A stretch of 10,773 nt of DNA. Origin: Gammaproteobacteria bacterium. Lineage in GTDB: Bacteria > Pseudomonadota > Gammaproteobacteria > Nitrosococcales > Methylophagaceae. A program made the position numbers and the translations under genes. Below are positions 1 through 7,683 of the stretch, piece by piece (positions within the stretch are counted from its first letter, which is position 1; every line of letters begins with the position of its first letter). The stretch spans positions 1 through 10,773 of the forward strand of contig QNEY01000034.1 of the NCBI GenBank assembly GCA_003645385.1. Reading direction: 5' to 3'. A model generated the notes under the pieces. That model did no database searches. It was not told the origin of the DNA and was given only the letters and a program-made list of their open reading frames with translations.

Positions 1-29
1 AGATTCTGGCAGAGGTCTATGGTAGCTAA
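1..29 (+). CDS. hemC: Porphobilinogen deaminase, C-terminal end only (partial)
   Basis: Reading from base 3 gives ILAEVYGS followed by a TAA stop at 27-29. HemC proteins commonly end in an Ile-Leu-x-Glu-Val-Tyr type sequence, and hemC normally sits directly before hemD, so this is very probably the tail of hydroxymethylbilane synthase, which polymerises four porphobilinogens for tetrapyrrole synthesis. Only eight residues are visible, so the call rests on the tail plus context. The stop lies 11 bases inside hemD, which suggests translational coupling of the two genes. Confidence 0.7.
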
Positions 30-774
30 GCCATCACTTGATGGGCTGAGGGTATTGATCACAAGGCCTCAGCAACAAGCAAAAGATTTGTGTGAAATGG
101 TTGAAGATGCTGGAGGCATTGCTATCCCATTTCCAGTAATCAATATTAAGCCAATAGCGACACAAAATTGGTCGAATATTGCATTGGCTGAACAGGATAT
201 GATTATTTTTGTCAGCCGAAATGCAGTAACTTTTTTTATTGCAGGAATAGAAGGTGATTTACCTGTCAATATACAGTTAGTTGCTGTTGGAGCGGCAACA
301 GCTACGTCTATGAGCGAACATGGTTTACGGGTGGATATTCAACCACCAGAGCCAGCGGGAAGTGAAAGTTTATTGGCGATGCCAGCGCTGAACAATGTGA
401 AGGATAAAAAAGTATTAATTGTTCGCGGGCAAGGTGGTCGAGAACTGTTGGCTGATACCTTGACGACAAGAGGTGCTAAGATTAGCTATATAGAGATTTA
501 TCAGCGCAGTTTGTCAACCCCATCAAATGCACAAATTGAGCAGGCAAAAACAGCAGATTGTATTTTGGTTACTAGTATTGCTGGCCTAGATAACTTATCG
601 AAGCTAATTGATGGTGATAGTTTAAAAAGTAAAAAACTGATCGTTGTCAGTGAACGAATCAGGCAATATGCCATACAGGATAGTTTTCAAAATATTGTAG
701 TTGCTGATGATGCCAGTGATGTGGCGTTGATACATAAGTTGAACAGGATGGAGCAAAATGATGGAAAATCATGA
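19..774 (+). CDS. hemD: Uroporphyrinogen-III synthase
   Basis: HemD is the cytosolic enzyme that cyclises hydroxymethylbilane to uroporphyrinogen III with inversion of ring D, the branch point to heme, siroheme and cobalamin. The 251-residue product has the typical family length and fold markers: an N-terminal LITRP at residues 13-17, FVSRNAV at 64-70, the RGQGGRELLADTL segment at 136-148 (the E. coli counterpart is RGNGGRELIGDTL), VTS at 184-186, SER at 211-213 and VADDASDVAL near the end. The ATG at 19 lies inside the hemC tail with AGAGG at 11-15, a rather short spacing of 3 bases, so initiation is probably coupled to hemC. The 3' end overlaps hemX. Sequence similarity within this family is weak, but motifs and position agree. 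Confidence 0.93.
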   Translation: MVAKPSLDGLRVLITRPQQQAKDLCEMVEDAGGIAIPFPVINIKPIATQNWSNIALAEQDMIIFVSRNAVTFFIAGIEGDLPVNIQLVAVGAATATSMSEHGLRVDIQPPEPAGSESLLAMPALNNVKDKKVLIVRGQGGRELLADTLTTRGAKISYIEIYQRSLSTPSNAQIEQAKTADCILVTSIAGLDNLSKLIDGDSLKSKKLIVVSERIRQYAIQDSFQNIVVADDASDVALIHKLNRMEQNDGKS

Positions 775-1804
775 TAAACAGCAGGAAGTGACTGACGAAG
801 TGACTCAGCCTGAGGTGGGAAATAATACTGTTAAGCCAGTAAAAATGACGTTGTTATGGCTGGCAATTGTAATTTTATTGGTGCTGATTGCCGGATCATT
901 CTGGTTTATCCAACAACAGCAGATTAAAACAGCAACACTAGTGAAACGCATAGATGCTACAGAACAACTTAAAACTGAACTGGCACAATTAAAACAGACA
1001 ATAACAACAGATGCAGGAGCTACCCATCAAAGACTTGAAAACTTAAGTACTACTGATGTGGGTTTAGCGAAGAAAGTAACTGACTTGGCAGAAATGCAGC
1101 AACTGACGGAAGGTGACGTTAAACGAGTTTGGGCCTTGGCTGAAGTTGAGTTTTTCTTGCAAGCTGCCAATCAAAGAGCTTTGTTGGCTAAAGATATTGA
1201 AGGTGCTAGAACAGCTTTAGTCTTGGCTGACCAGCAACTTAAGGCGCTTGCCGACCCACGCTTGTATACACTTCGAGCTTTAATTGCGGATGAGCAATTA
1301 GCCTTGGCATCTGTTGCTAAAGTAGATGTCGAGGGTATGGCTGTACAGTTACAAAGTGCTCTCGAACAAGTTGATAGCTTGTATATATTGATGGGGCCTG
1401 AACTTACAGCAGATGAAATGACTGATTCAGAGTCTACTTCACCCCTGCCTGAAAATTGGCAAGCAGCAATATCAGAAGCTTGGCAAGAGGTCCGATCATT
1501 AGTTGTTATTCGTCATCAGCAAGATGGTGCGGCTGCTGTTTTGGTGCCAGAACAGCGTTACTTCTTGTATCAAAATCTGCGTTTGAAATTGGAAACAGCA
1601 CGCCTGGCATTGTTATCAGGTCAAGGCTCAGTATTCCATGCTAGCCTGGCTTCTGCTGAGCAATGGCTCCAACAGTATTTTGTTGGTGATGAACGTGATG
1701 CTATGTTGGAAACAGTTGCATCTTTACAAGCTGAACAAATATCAGTAGCAATACCTGACATTTCAGCATCACTAATATGGTTACAGCAGAAAGGTGAGCG
1801 ATAA
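761..1804 (+). CDS. hemX: HemX family membrane protein
   Basis: This protein is encoded between hemD and hemY, where gammaproteobacteria carry hemX. Older annotation calls it a uroporphyrin-III C-methyltransferase, but the family lacks the SAM methyltransferase domain of CysG/CobA and its role is unsettled. Visible layout: a short polar N-terminus, one transmembrane helix at about residues 30-50, a Gln-rich coiled-coil-like stretch at about 51-115, then the family core at about 123-180, with WALAEVEFFLQAANQR and the ADPRLYTLRALIADE segment. Two ATGs are adjacent: 758 and 761. GGAG at 750-753 is 4 bases from the first and 7 from the second, so I prefer 761 (347 residues); 758 adds one Met. It overlaps hemD by 14 bases and shares one base with the hemY start. 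Confidence 0.9.
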   Translation: MENHDKQQEVTDEVTQPEVGNNTVKPVKMTLLWLAIVILLVLIAGSFWFIQQQQIKTATLVKRIDATEQLKTELAQLKQTITTDAGATHQRLENLSTTDVGLAKKVTDLAEMQQLTEGDVKRVWALAEVEFFLQAANQRALLAKDIEGARTALVLADQQLKALADPRLYTLRALIADEQLALASVAKVDVEGMAVQLQSALEQVDSLYILMGPELTADEMTDSESTSPLPENWQAAISEAWQEVRSLVVIRHQQDGAAAVLVPEQRYFLYQNLRLKLETARLALLSGQGSVFHASLASAEQWLQQYFVGDERDAMLETVASLQAEQISVAIPDISASLIWLQQKGER

Positions 1805-3003
1805 TGAAAATTTTGATCATCATTGCAGCTGGTTTAATTGTGGGTGCAGGTCTAATATGGCTGGCAGATTTTGAGCCGGGCTTTGTATTGTTGCAATATG
1901 GCAGTTGGAGCCTTGAAACGTCTTTGATTATTTTTATGGTGGCATTTGTACTATTACTTGTCGCCGGCTATCTGTCATTAAGAAGTTTTGTTTTAGTTAA
2001 ACAAACCCCTAAAAAACTAGCGGATTGGAATCTTTCTCGAACTCATCGCCGTGCTGGTCAGGCACTGACACGTGGTTTAATTACTTTAGAAGAAGGACGT
2101 TGGGCTGAAGCTGAACGCTTATTGATACGACACGCGGGCAATAGTGAAACACCGTTGTTACATTATTTGGCAGCAGCACGATGTGCACAGAAGCAAAATG
2201 CCTCTGATCGTCGTGATGATTATTTACGTTTGGCACATGAAACAACATCCGGTGCTGATATTGCTGTCGGTGTGGTACAGGCAGAATTACAACTTGCAGC
2301 AGATCAAAAAGAGCAGGCACTGGCGACATTGCAGCATTTACGCGAAGTTGCTCCAAAACATCCCTATGTACTGCAGTTATTACAGCAGTTATATTCAGAT
2401 ATGCAGCAATGGAGCCAGGTACAAGAAGTTTTGCCTGATCTGCGTAAACGTCATGTATTGCCATCATCAGATGTCAAAGCCCTATCGAATGATGCAGCTG
2501 TTGGCCAAATGAGAGCTGCTTTAACACGTCGTGATTTTGATACCATGCATGAAGTTTGGCAACGGGCACCAGCCAAAGTAAGGCAATCTGAAGCTATGTT
2601 AACGATATATATTTCAGGTTTGATGCAGGACGATGACTCTGATCAGGCGGTCTCCTTGATAGAAGCCTTTTTACATAAACAATGGAGTGATGAGCTGGCC
2701 TACCTATACGGAATAGTAGTGCAAGGAGAATCACTGCCACAATTAGCGAAGGCAGAGAGATGGTTGAGAAATAGGCAAGATAATCCATGGCTGTTACTCA
2801 CATTAGGGCGATTGGCAGCAGAAAATAAACTTTGGGCTAAGGCGGAAGAATATTTACATACAAGTATTCAGCATGGTGCCAGAGGAGAGACTTATCAGGT
2901 ATTAGCTGAGGTATTAGGGGCTGAAGGAAAAGACCAACAAGTGGCTGAGGCGTATCAGAAAGGCTTGAGTTTGATGTTGTCACAAAATGAGATGACAATT
3001 TGA
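1804..3003 (+). CDS. hemY: HemY, TPR-containing inner membrane protein
   Basis: The 399-residue product matches the length of E. coli HemY (398). It has two N-terminal transmembrane helices at about residues 2-20 and 40-60, then a basic linker (KQTPKKLADWNLSRTHRR) and a long alpha-helical region of TPR-like repeats to the C-terminus, for example EGRWAEAERLLI at about 97-108 and the repeats after residue 330. This is the gammaproteobacterial HemY of the hemCDXY operon, not the unrelated protoporphyrinogen oxidase that is also called HemY in Bacillus. Its molecular role is not established; a scaffold for late heme-pathway proteins has been suggested by its domain type. The ATG shares its first base with the hemX stop (TAATG), a classic coupled start. 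Confidence 0.93.
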   Translation: MKILIIIAAGLIVGAGLIWLADFEPGFVLLQYGSWSLETSLIIFMVAFVLLLVAGYLSLRSFVLVKQTPKKLADWNLSRTHRRAGQALTRGLITLEEGRWAEAERLLIRHAGNSETPLLHYLAAARCAQKQNASDRRDDYLRLAHETTSGADIAVGVVQAELQLAADQKEQALATLQHLREVAPKHPYVLQLLQQLYSDMQQWSQVQEVLPDLRKRHVLPSSDVKALSNDAAVGQMRAALTRRDFDTMHEVWQRAPAKVRQSEAMLTIYISGLMQDDDSDQAVSLIEAFLHKQWSDELAYLYGIVVQGESLPQLAKAERWLRNRQDNPWLLLTLGRLAAENKLWAKAEEYLHTSIQHGARGETYQVLAEVLGAEGKDQQVAEAYQKGLSLMLSQNEMTI

Positions 3004-3030
3004 CACACCAGGACTTATTAAGGCTTTCAT

Positions 3031-4764
3031 ATGGATGAAGCAAGCACTTACTATTTAATTGACCTTCTAGCGTTGCTATTAGCAACAGTCGTTGTCGTGC
3101 CTATTTTCCACAAAATACGATTAGGAGCAATACTCGGCTATTTAACCGTTGGTGCCATCATGGGTCCATGGGGTTTAGCCCTTATAACGCAAGTTGAACT
3201 TATTCGTCATTTAGGTGAATTTGGTGTTATTTTTCTATTATTTATTCTTGGCATTGAGTTAAAGCCAGAAAAACTCTGGCAAATGCGGCACCTAGTCGCT
3301 GGACTCGGTTTGGGGCAATTGTTTATTACTGCTGCAGCAATATATGGTGTGGCAATCTGGTTTGATATTTCGCAGCAGAGCGCGATTATCATCGGTTTTG
3401 GCTTGGCTCTTTCTTCTACCGCCTTCTGTTTGCAGTTACTTGCTGAACGAGGGGGGATTACCACCCCGATGGGACGAATGTCTTTTTCAATTTTGTTATT
3501 ACAGGATATGGCAGTAGTACCGTTATTAGCACTGGTGTCAGTGTTGGCTGGTGGCGATGCTGAGACATCTCAATCGGGCTTCAATTTGCTTTATGCAGTA
3601 TTGGCAATTGTTGGGTTGTTATTTGCTGGCCGCTATTTACTTAACCCTATTTTGGGGAGGATAGTCGCAAGTCAAGATCCTGAAGTGTTCATTGCTGTTG
3701 CAGTATTGCTGGTGCTTGGTGTGGCTTGGATCATGGAATCAGTTGGCTTGTCGATGGCGTTAGGTGCTTTTCTGGCAGGATTGATGTTGGCAGAGTCACA
3801 GTATCGCCATCAAATTGAAGCTGATATTTTGCCTTTCAGGGGGATACTGTTGGGCTTATTCTTTATGACTGTTGGCATGGGAATTGATTTTGATTTGTTG
3901 TGGAATCAGCTGGCTATCATAATCAGTCTGACTATTGCGCTAATGGTGCTTAAAGCTACGGTAGTTTATATATTGGTGAGGATCAGTGGTGCTCGACATG
4001 ATATTGCAACACAGACTGGAGTCTTGTTGTCACAAAGTGGAGAGTTTGGTTTTGTGATGTTTGGTGCTGCTTCGTTATCTGGTGTACTGGAACAACATCT
4101 AGCCAATATGTTGATCTTGATTATTACATTGACTATGGTGCTAACACCGTTTGTGGTGAAAGCAGCTAATGTCATGTTAATTAAGTTTTATACACCTAAA
4201 CCGACAGAAGCAGGCCTCTACACTGAGTTTATTGATAATTCTGAAGAGCATGTCATCTTGGCTGGCTTTGGTAGGGTCGGTGCCAGGATTGGTGCTTTAT
4301 TGAGTGCGGCAGATGTATCGTATGTAGCTATTGATACGGATCAAGAGCGAGTAAAAGCTGCGAGAGCACAAGGATTCCCAGTTTATTATGGGGATGCCTC
4401 TAATGTGAAATTATTACAGGCTGCAGGTGCTGATCGTGCAAAAATGCTCGTTGTTGCACTTGATAATCCGGAACATTTCGCGCAAATGATACCTTTGGTG
4501 AGACAGCATTATCCGGGAATTCCAATTCATGTCCGATCTAAAGATAGACAGCATTGTGCGGATCTAATCAGTCAAGGAGCAACAACAACGGTGTCAGAAA
4601 CTCTTGAAACCAGTTTACGTCTGACAGAAGAAGTTTTACTGGGAAGCGGTGTCAGTGAAGAAGATATAAAAAGAGTCATTGATGAATTCAGGAATGATTA
4701 CTACTCAGGCGTTGTACAGAAAGTGACCGAGAACAAAGTGGTAATGGGTGAATTAAGACATTAA
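3031..4764 (+). CDS. kefB: Kef-type K+/H+ antiporter (CPA2 family) with RCK domain
   Basis: The product is an inner-membrane cation/proton antiporter of the KefB/KefC type. In characterised members it exports K+ when glutathione adducts bind, acidifying the cytoplasm to protect against electrophiles. Residues 1 to about 385 form a multi-helix exchanger domain, including ALSSTAF at 126-132 and LLQDMAVVPLLA at 156-167. A Kef-like regulatory loop follows at about 255-271 (ESQYRHQIEADILPFRG, with Asp265). The cytosolic RCK/TrkA-N domain starts at about 406, with the dinucleotide-binding GFGRVG at 412-417 and an acidic Asp at 435 or 437. The length of 577 is close to E. coli KefB (601) and KefC (620). 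AAGG at 3020-3023 is 7 bases before the ATG. It lies 27 bases after hemY and is probably in the same transcript. KefB versus KefC versus YbaL cannot be decided here, and no KefF/KefG partner gene is visible. Confidence 0.87.
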   Translation: MDEASTYYLIDLLALLLATVVVVPIFHKIRLGAILGYLTVGAIMGPWGLALITQVELIRHLGEFGVIFLLFILGIELKPEKLWQMRHLVAGLGLGQLFITAAAIYGVAIWFDISQQSAIIIGFGLALSSTAFCLQLLAERGGITTPMGRMSFSILLLQDMAVVPLLALVSVLAGGDAETSQSGFNLLYAVLAIVGLLFAGRYLLNPILGRIVASQDPEVFIAVAVLLVLGVAWIMESVGLSMALGAFLAGLMLAESQYRHQIEADILPFRGILLGLFFMTVGMGIDFDLLWNQLAIIISLTIALMVLKATVVYILVRISGARHDIATQTGVLLSQSGEFGFVMFGAASLSGVLEQHLANMLILIITLTMVLTPFVVKAANVMLIKFYTPKPTEAGLYTEFIDNSEEHVILAGFGRVGARIGALLSAADVSYVAIDTDQERVKAARAQGFPVYYGDASNVKLLQAAGADRAKMLVVALDNPEHFAQMIPLVRQHYPGIPIHVRSKDRQHCADLISQGATTTVSETLETSLRLTEEVLLGSGVSEEDIKRVIDEFRNDYYSGVVQKVTENKVVMGELRH

Positions 4765-4793
4765 GCAATCGTGAGCTTTAGGTATTATGGTTT

Positions 4794-5060
4794 TTACCTT
4801 AACTGACTGTCTTTGCTGCCACGACGGTTATAGCTGTCGTGTTTTATTTGCTCCTTATCGAGTTCAGACTGACAGCTAACACATAACCGTACACCAAGTA
4901 TTGCTTTGCGTCGGGCTTCTGGGATGTCGGCGTCACATTCTTCACAGTGTGCCAAGCTTTCACCTGTTGGCAGTTGGCTCCGAGCTAGTTTAATTGCATC
5001 TTCTACGCTAGCATCTATTTGATCTTGCACTGCACCATCTCGAGACCAGCCACCTGCCAT
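4794..5060 (-). CDS. ybiI: DksA/TraR-type C4 zinc-finger protein, YbiI-like
   Basis: This is an 88-residue protein, the same length as E. coli YbiI, with four zinc-binding cysteines in a CxxC-x17-CxxC arrangement (Cys39, Cys42, Cys60, Cys63). The DksA/TraR signature around them reads IPEARRKAILGVRLC, and the C-terminus YNRRGSKDSQLR looks essentially identical to that of YbiI. It lacks the long coiled coil of true DksA and so resembles TraR in size. TraR binds in the RNA polymerase secondary channel; whether this subfamily does so is unknown. AGGAG (plus-strand 5067-5071) lies 6 bases before the ATG. The gene starts 21 bases after the dnaN stop and is probably co-transcribed with dnaA-dnaN. 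Its 3' end carries the terminator of the convergent hem-kef transcript. Confidence 0.93.
   Translation of the reverse strand: MAGGWSRDGAVQDQIDASVEDAIKLARSQLPTGESLAHCEECDADIPEARRKAILGVRLCVSCQSELDKEQIKHDSYNRRGSKDSQLR
4820..4849 (+). terminator. Intrinsic terminator of the hem-kef transcript, inside the ybiI 3' end
   Basis: CACGAC at 4820-4825 pairs with GTCGTG at 4836-4841. The stem can extend inwards by G-U, G-C and U-G pairs to leave the four-base loop TATA. TTTTATTT follows directly on the plus strand. This is the form of a Rho-independent terminator reading rightwards, 55 bases after the kef stop. On the minus strand the stem is preceded by A-rich sequence but has no T-run after it, so it should not stop ybiI transcription. 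The stem falls in the codons for HDSYNRR of ybiI. Confidence 0.8.
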
Positions 5061-5081
5061 AATGAGCTCCTAAATCAAAGC

Positions 5082-6185
5082 TTATAAACGCATCGGCATA
5101 ACAACATATTGCCGTTCAAATTTTTCATTGGCTGGTGAGATCAAGACGCTACTATTATCATCACTAAATACCATTTTTACTTTTTCATCGGGTATGGCAT
5201 TGAGCAGGTCGAGTAAATAGGCATTATTGAAAGCAATTTCCAGTGAAGAACCTTGATAATCAACACTGATTTCTTCTTCTGCAGATTCTTGTTCTTGGTT
5301 GATGACAGTCGCTTTAATTAAACTTGGTTCAAGGTTAATTCGGACACTGCGGTGTTTATCACTCGATAAAATTGCCGCACGAGATAAAGCTTGTTTTAAT
5401 TGGTCGCGATCGGCAATCACTTCCTTATCACCACCTAGCGGCAATACTCGTTCGTAGTTAGGAAATTGGCCATCAATTAGTTTGGATGTGAAGTGTAGAT
5501 CGGGTAATTCAACCTTGATTTGCTGGTTGCTAAAAGCAATGGTCACATTGTCATCACTGTCACCTAATAAACGACCAAGCTCCAGTATCGCTTTCCGTGG
5601 CACAATAATACTGTTTTTCTCACTGACAGAAGTGTCTGTTGTCAGAGTACCAAGAGCTAAACGGTGACCATCGGTAGCAACAGCTCGTAGAATATTATCT
5701 TCTCGTTCTAGCAATAAACCATTGAGGTAATAACGTACATCTTGGCTGGCCATGGCAAAGCTGGTTTCATCAAGCAGTGCTTTTAATGCAGATTGGGGTA
5801 AGCGTATTTCATCAACATAATTTGCACCTTCACTATCAGGAAAGTCTTCACTCGATAAAGTAGAAAGTGAAAAACGACTTTTGCCAGCTCGCACTACTGC
5901 TTTGTTATCCTTCGCCTTGAAACTAATTGTTGCATTACTGGGTAGTGCACGGCAAATATCAAGAAATTTTCGGGCAGAAACAGTTGTTTTACCTTCTTGT
6001 TCTACTGCAACTGGTAATGTTGCGATCATCTCCAGTTCCATGTCGGTACTAGTCATGGTCAATTGATTGCCATGAGTGCGTAATAAAATGGTTGATAAAA
6101 TGGGTAAGGTAGCACGGCGTTCAACAATGCTACATACCAACTGTAATGGGCGGACAATCACTTCTTGGCTGACAGTAAACTGCAT
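5082..6185 (-). CDS. dnaN: DNA polymerase III beta subunit (sliding clamp)
   Basis: The beta clamp is a ring-shaped dimer that holds DNA polymerase III and many other proteins on DNA. The 367-residue product, close to the 366 of E. coli, is colinear with the family from MQFTVSQE to the final VVMPMRL (361-367), which forms part of the partner-binding cleft. Other landmarks are ARKFLDICRALP at 71-82, RFSLSTL at 104-110, QDVRYYLNGLLLE at 148-160, ATDGHRLALG at 170-179 and FTSKLIDGQFPNYERVLP at 232-249. An ATG two codons upstream (6191) is possible, but the purine-rich GAGAGA abuts it directly and is 6 bases from the ATG at 6185; the family N-terminus also begins M-x-F-T-V, so I chose 6185. It is the second gene after dnaA, with a 70-base gap, and is followed by ybiI rather than recF. 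Confidence 0.96.
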   Translation of the reverse strand: MQFTVSQEVIVRPLQLVCSIVERRATLPILSTILLRTHGNQLTMTSTDMELEMIATLPVAVEQEGKTTVSARKFLDICRALPSNATISFKAKDNKAVVRAGKSRFSLSTLSSEDFPDSEGANYVDEIRLPQSALKALLDETSFAMASQDVRYYLNGLLLEREDNILRAVATDGHRLALGTLTTDTSVSEKNSIIVPRKAILELGRLLGDSDDNVTIAFSNQQIKVELPDLHFTSKLIDGQFPNYERVLPLGGDKEVIADRDQLKQALSRAAILSSDKHRSVRINLEPSLIKATVINQEQESAEEEISVDYQGSSLEIAFNNAYLLDLLNAIPDEKVKMVFSDDNSSVLISPANEKFERQYVVMPMRL

Positions 6186-6229
6186 GGTCATTCTCTCGGT
6201 TTGAAACAGATATTCAATAATTTTTTAGA

Positions 6230-6238
6230 ACTATAACA
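6230..6238 (-). promoter_or_regulatory. Candidate extended -10 promoter for dnaN
   Basis: On the minus strand the dnaA-dnaN gap contains TGTTATAGT, a TGn-extended -10 element (TATAGT), about 45 bases before the dnaN start. No convincing -35 is present at the usual distance. It would give dnaN-ybiI a transcript separate from dnaA. Weak evidence; dnaN promoters inside dnaA are known in other bacteria. Confidence 0.33.
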
Positions 6239-6255
6239 CAGGATTTTTTGTTTCT

Positions 6256-7599
6256 TTAGCTAGATAAGGTTCGGAATAGATTTCGATAATCTTCAGCAAT
6301 ACGACTATCAGTTTCTTTAAGTTCAGCCACTTTGCGGCATGCGTGTAACACCGTAGTATGGTCTCGACCACCAAAGGCATCCCCAATTTCAGGCAGACTA
6401 TGATTCGTTAGCTCTTTGGCTAGAGCCATAGCTATCTGGCGTGGGCGAGCAATTGAACGGGTTCGTTTTTTTGATAATAGATCTGAGACTCGAATTTTAA
6501 AATATTCAGCAACGGTTTTTTGAATGCTTTCCAGAGTGACCAGTTTTTGATGCAATGCAAGTAAATCTTTTAAGGCTTCCTGAGCCATATCAATTGACAA
6601 TGGCTGGTTAGTAAACCGTGAGTATGCCAAAACTCGCTGCAATGCACCTTCAAGATCACGCACATTAGATCGGATACGTTTAGCGATAAAAAATGCCACA
6701 TCTTCAGGGAGAGTAACCAAATTCTGCAGAGATTTTTTAATCAGAATCGCAACGCGAGTTTCAAGCTCGGGTGGCTCAATGGCAATGGTGAGTCCCCAGC
6801 CTAAACGTGACTGTAGGCGTTCATCCAGATTTGCTACTTCTTTTGGAAAGCGGTCACAGGTCAGGATAATTTGTCGTTGACCTTCCAGTAAATGGTTAAA
6901 AGTATAGAAAAACTCTTCTTGAGAGCGCTCTTTTTTAGCAAAAAATTGAATATCATCAATAAGTAAGGCATCTGCGCTACGGTAATGTGCTTTAAATTGA
7001 TCGATAACATTGTTGCGTAATGCGGTGATCATATCCTGTACAAAGCGCTCGGAAGACAGGTACATCACCCTGGCTTTTGGATTGTTCTTTTTTATTTGAT
7101 TGCCAACAGCAAGCATTAAGTGTGTTTTTCCGAGGCCAGTGCCACCATATAGAAATAATGGATTGTAGCCACTGGTACCAGGTGCATCAGAAACGTGTAA
7201 GGATGCGGCTTTTGCTATTTGATTTGATTTACCTTCAACAAAAGAATCAAAGGTGAATAAAGGATTTATTGGAGTGCCGAGCGCTGGCTCGACAGAACTG
7301 TTAGTCGTTTTTGATGATCGCGGTGAGTTATTATTGTTTGTGGGTTGTTCTATTAACTTTGTACCCACCTCAATTTGCACTGTTTCAATATCACCATGAC
7401 TTAAAGCGAGAACTAAAGTATTAATTTTTTGTTCAAGTTGCTCTTGTACCCATGCCTGAACATAAGGATTTGGCGCCAATAATCGTAAACTATCCTTTGT
7501 TTGGATGGCTTGCAACGGGCGCAACCAAGTGTTCAGCTGTTGTGCTGACAATTCACCCTCAAGATGGGATAGGCATTTTTCCCATAAGGGTGCTGACAC
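6256..7599 (-). CDS. dnaA: Chromosomal replication initiator protein DnaA
   Basis: DnaA is the AAA+ ATPase that binds DnaA boxes at oriC and opens the duplex. All four domains are visible in 447 residues. Domain I covers about 1-80 (LWEKCLSHLEGELSAQQLNTW). A short, polar, Asn/Ser-rich linker covers about 82-108. The AAA+ domain follows, with Walker A GGTGLGKT at 152-159, Walker B LLIDDIQFF at 212-220, the arginine-finger segment RLQSRLGWGL at 261-270 (Arg265) and the sensor-2 Arg314 in NVRDLEGAL. The C-terminal DNA-binding domain has the signature GGRDHTTVLHACRK at 410-423. The start is GTG, as in E. coli, with AAGGAG (plus-strand 7605-7610) 5 bases upstream. An ATG two bases earlier (7601) is out of frame. 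The protein is about 20 residues shorter than E. coli DnaA, because of the linker. Confidence 0.97.
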   Translation of the reverse strand: MSAPLWEKCLSHLEGELSAQQLNTWLRPLQAIQTKDSLRLLAPNPYVQAWVQEQLEQKINTLVLALSHGDIETVQIEVGTKLIEQPTNNNNSPRSSKTTNSSVEPALGTPINPLFTFDSFVEGKSNQIAKAASLHVSDAPGTSGYNPLFLYGGTGLGKTHLMLAVGNQIKKNNPKARVMYLSSERFVQDMITALRNNVIDQFKAHYRSADALLIDDIQFFAKKERSQEEFFYTFNHLLEGQRQIILTCDRFPKEVANLDERLQSRLGWGLTIAIEPPELETRVAILIKKSLQNLVTLPEDVAFFIAKRIRSNVRDLEGALQRVLAYSRFTNQPLSIDMAQEALKDLLALHQKLVTLESIQKTVAEYFKIRVSDLLSKKRTRSIARPRQIAMALAKELTNHSLPEIGDAFGGRDHTTVLHACRKVAELKETDSRIAEDYRNLFRTLSS

Positions 7600-7604
7600 A
7601 TGAA

Positions 7605-7610
7605 CTCCTT
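7605..7610 (-). promoter_or_regulatory. dnaA ribosome-binding site (decides the GTG start)
   Basis: AAGGAG on the minus strand lies 5 bases before the GTG at 7599-7597. The overlapping ATG at 7601-7599 is only 3 bases away and is in another frame, so spacing and frame both favour the GTG. Confidence 0.75.
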
Positions 7611-7659
7611 GATAATCAAATGATTGGAATACTATTTTGTCGTAAAAATACGGCGCATC

Positions 7660-7683
7660 TGCTATAGTGCGACGCTTATAGCA
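7660..7683. repeat. Inverted repeat TGCTATA-N10-TATAGCA at the dnaA promoter
   Basis: TGCTATA at 7660-7666 and TATAGCA at 7677-7683 are perfect inverted copies with centres 17 bases apart. The right arm covers the extended -10 of the candidate dnaA promoter and the left arm lies just past its start point. The layout would suit a dimeric regulator, but seven-base arms can arise by chance and no known operator is recognised. Confidence 0.5.

Noticed and set aside
2081..2788. Open frames of 64-128 codons overlapping hemY on both strands
   Set aside because: They lie wholly inside a well-supported hemY, have biased and motif-free translations, and no ribosome-binding sites of note.
3104..3112. 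TTTTCCACA, one mismatch from a DnaA box
   Set aside because: A single copy inside the kef coding sequence, without neighbours; expected by chance.
4649..4700. Possible minus-strand terminator for dnaA-dnaN-ybiI (weak stem before CTTTTTAT)
   Set aside because: Only about five A+T-rich pairs with a mismatch; too weak to call. The end of this transcript remains unknown.
4780..4799. AGGTA/TACCT inverted repeat in the kef-ybiI gap
   Set aside because: A five-pair stem with a ten-base loop and no T-run after it; the stem at 4820-4841 is a far better terminator.
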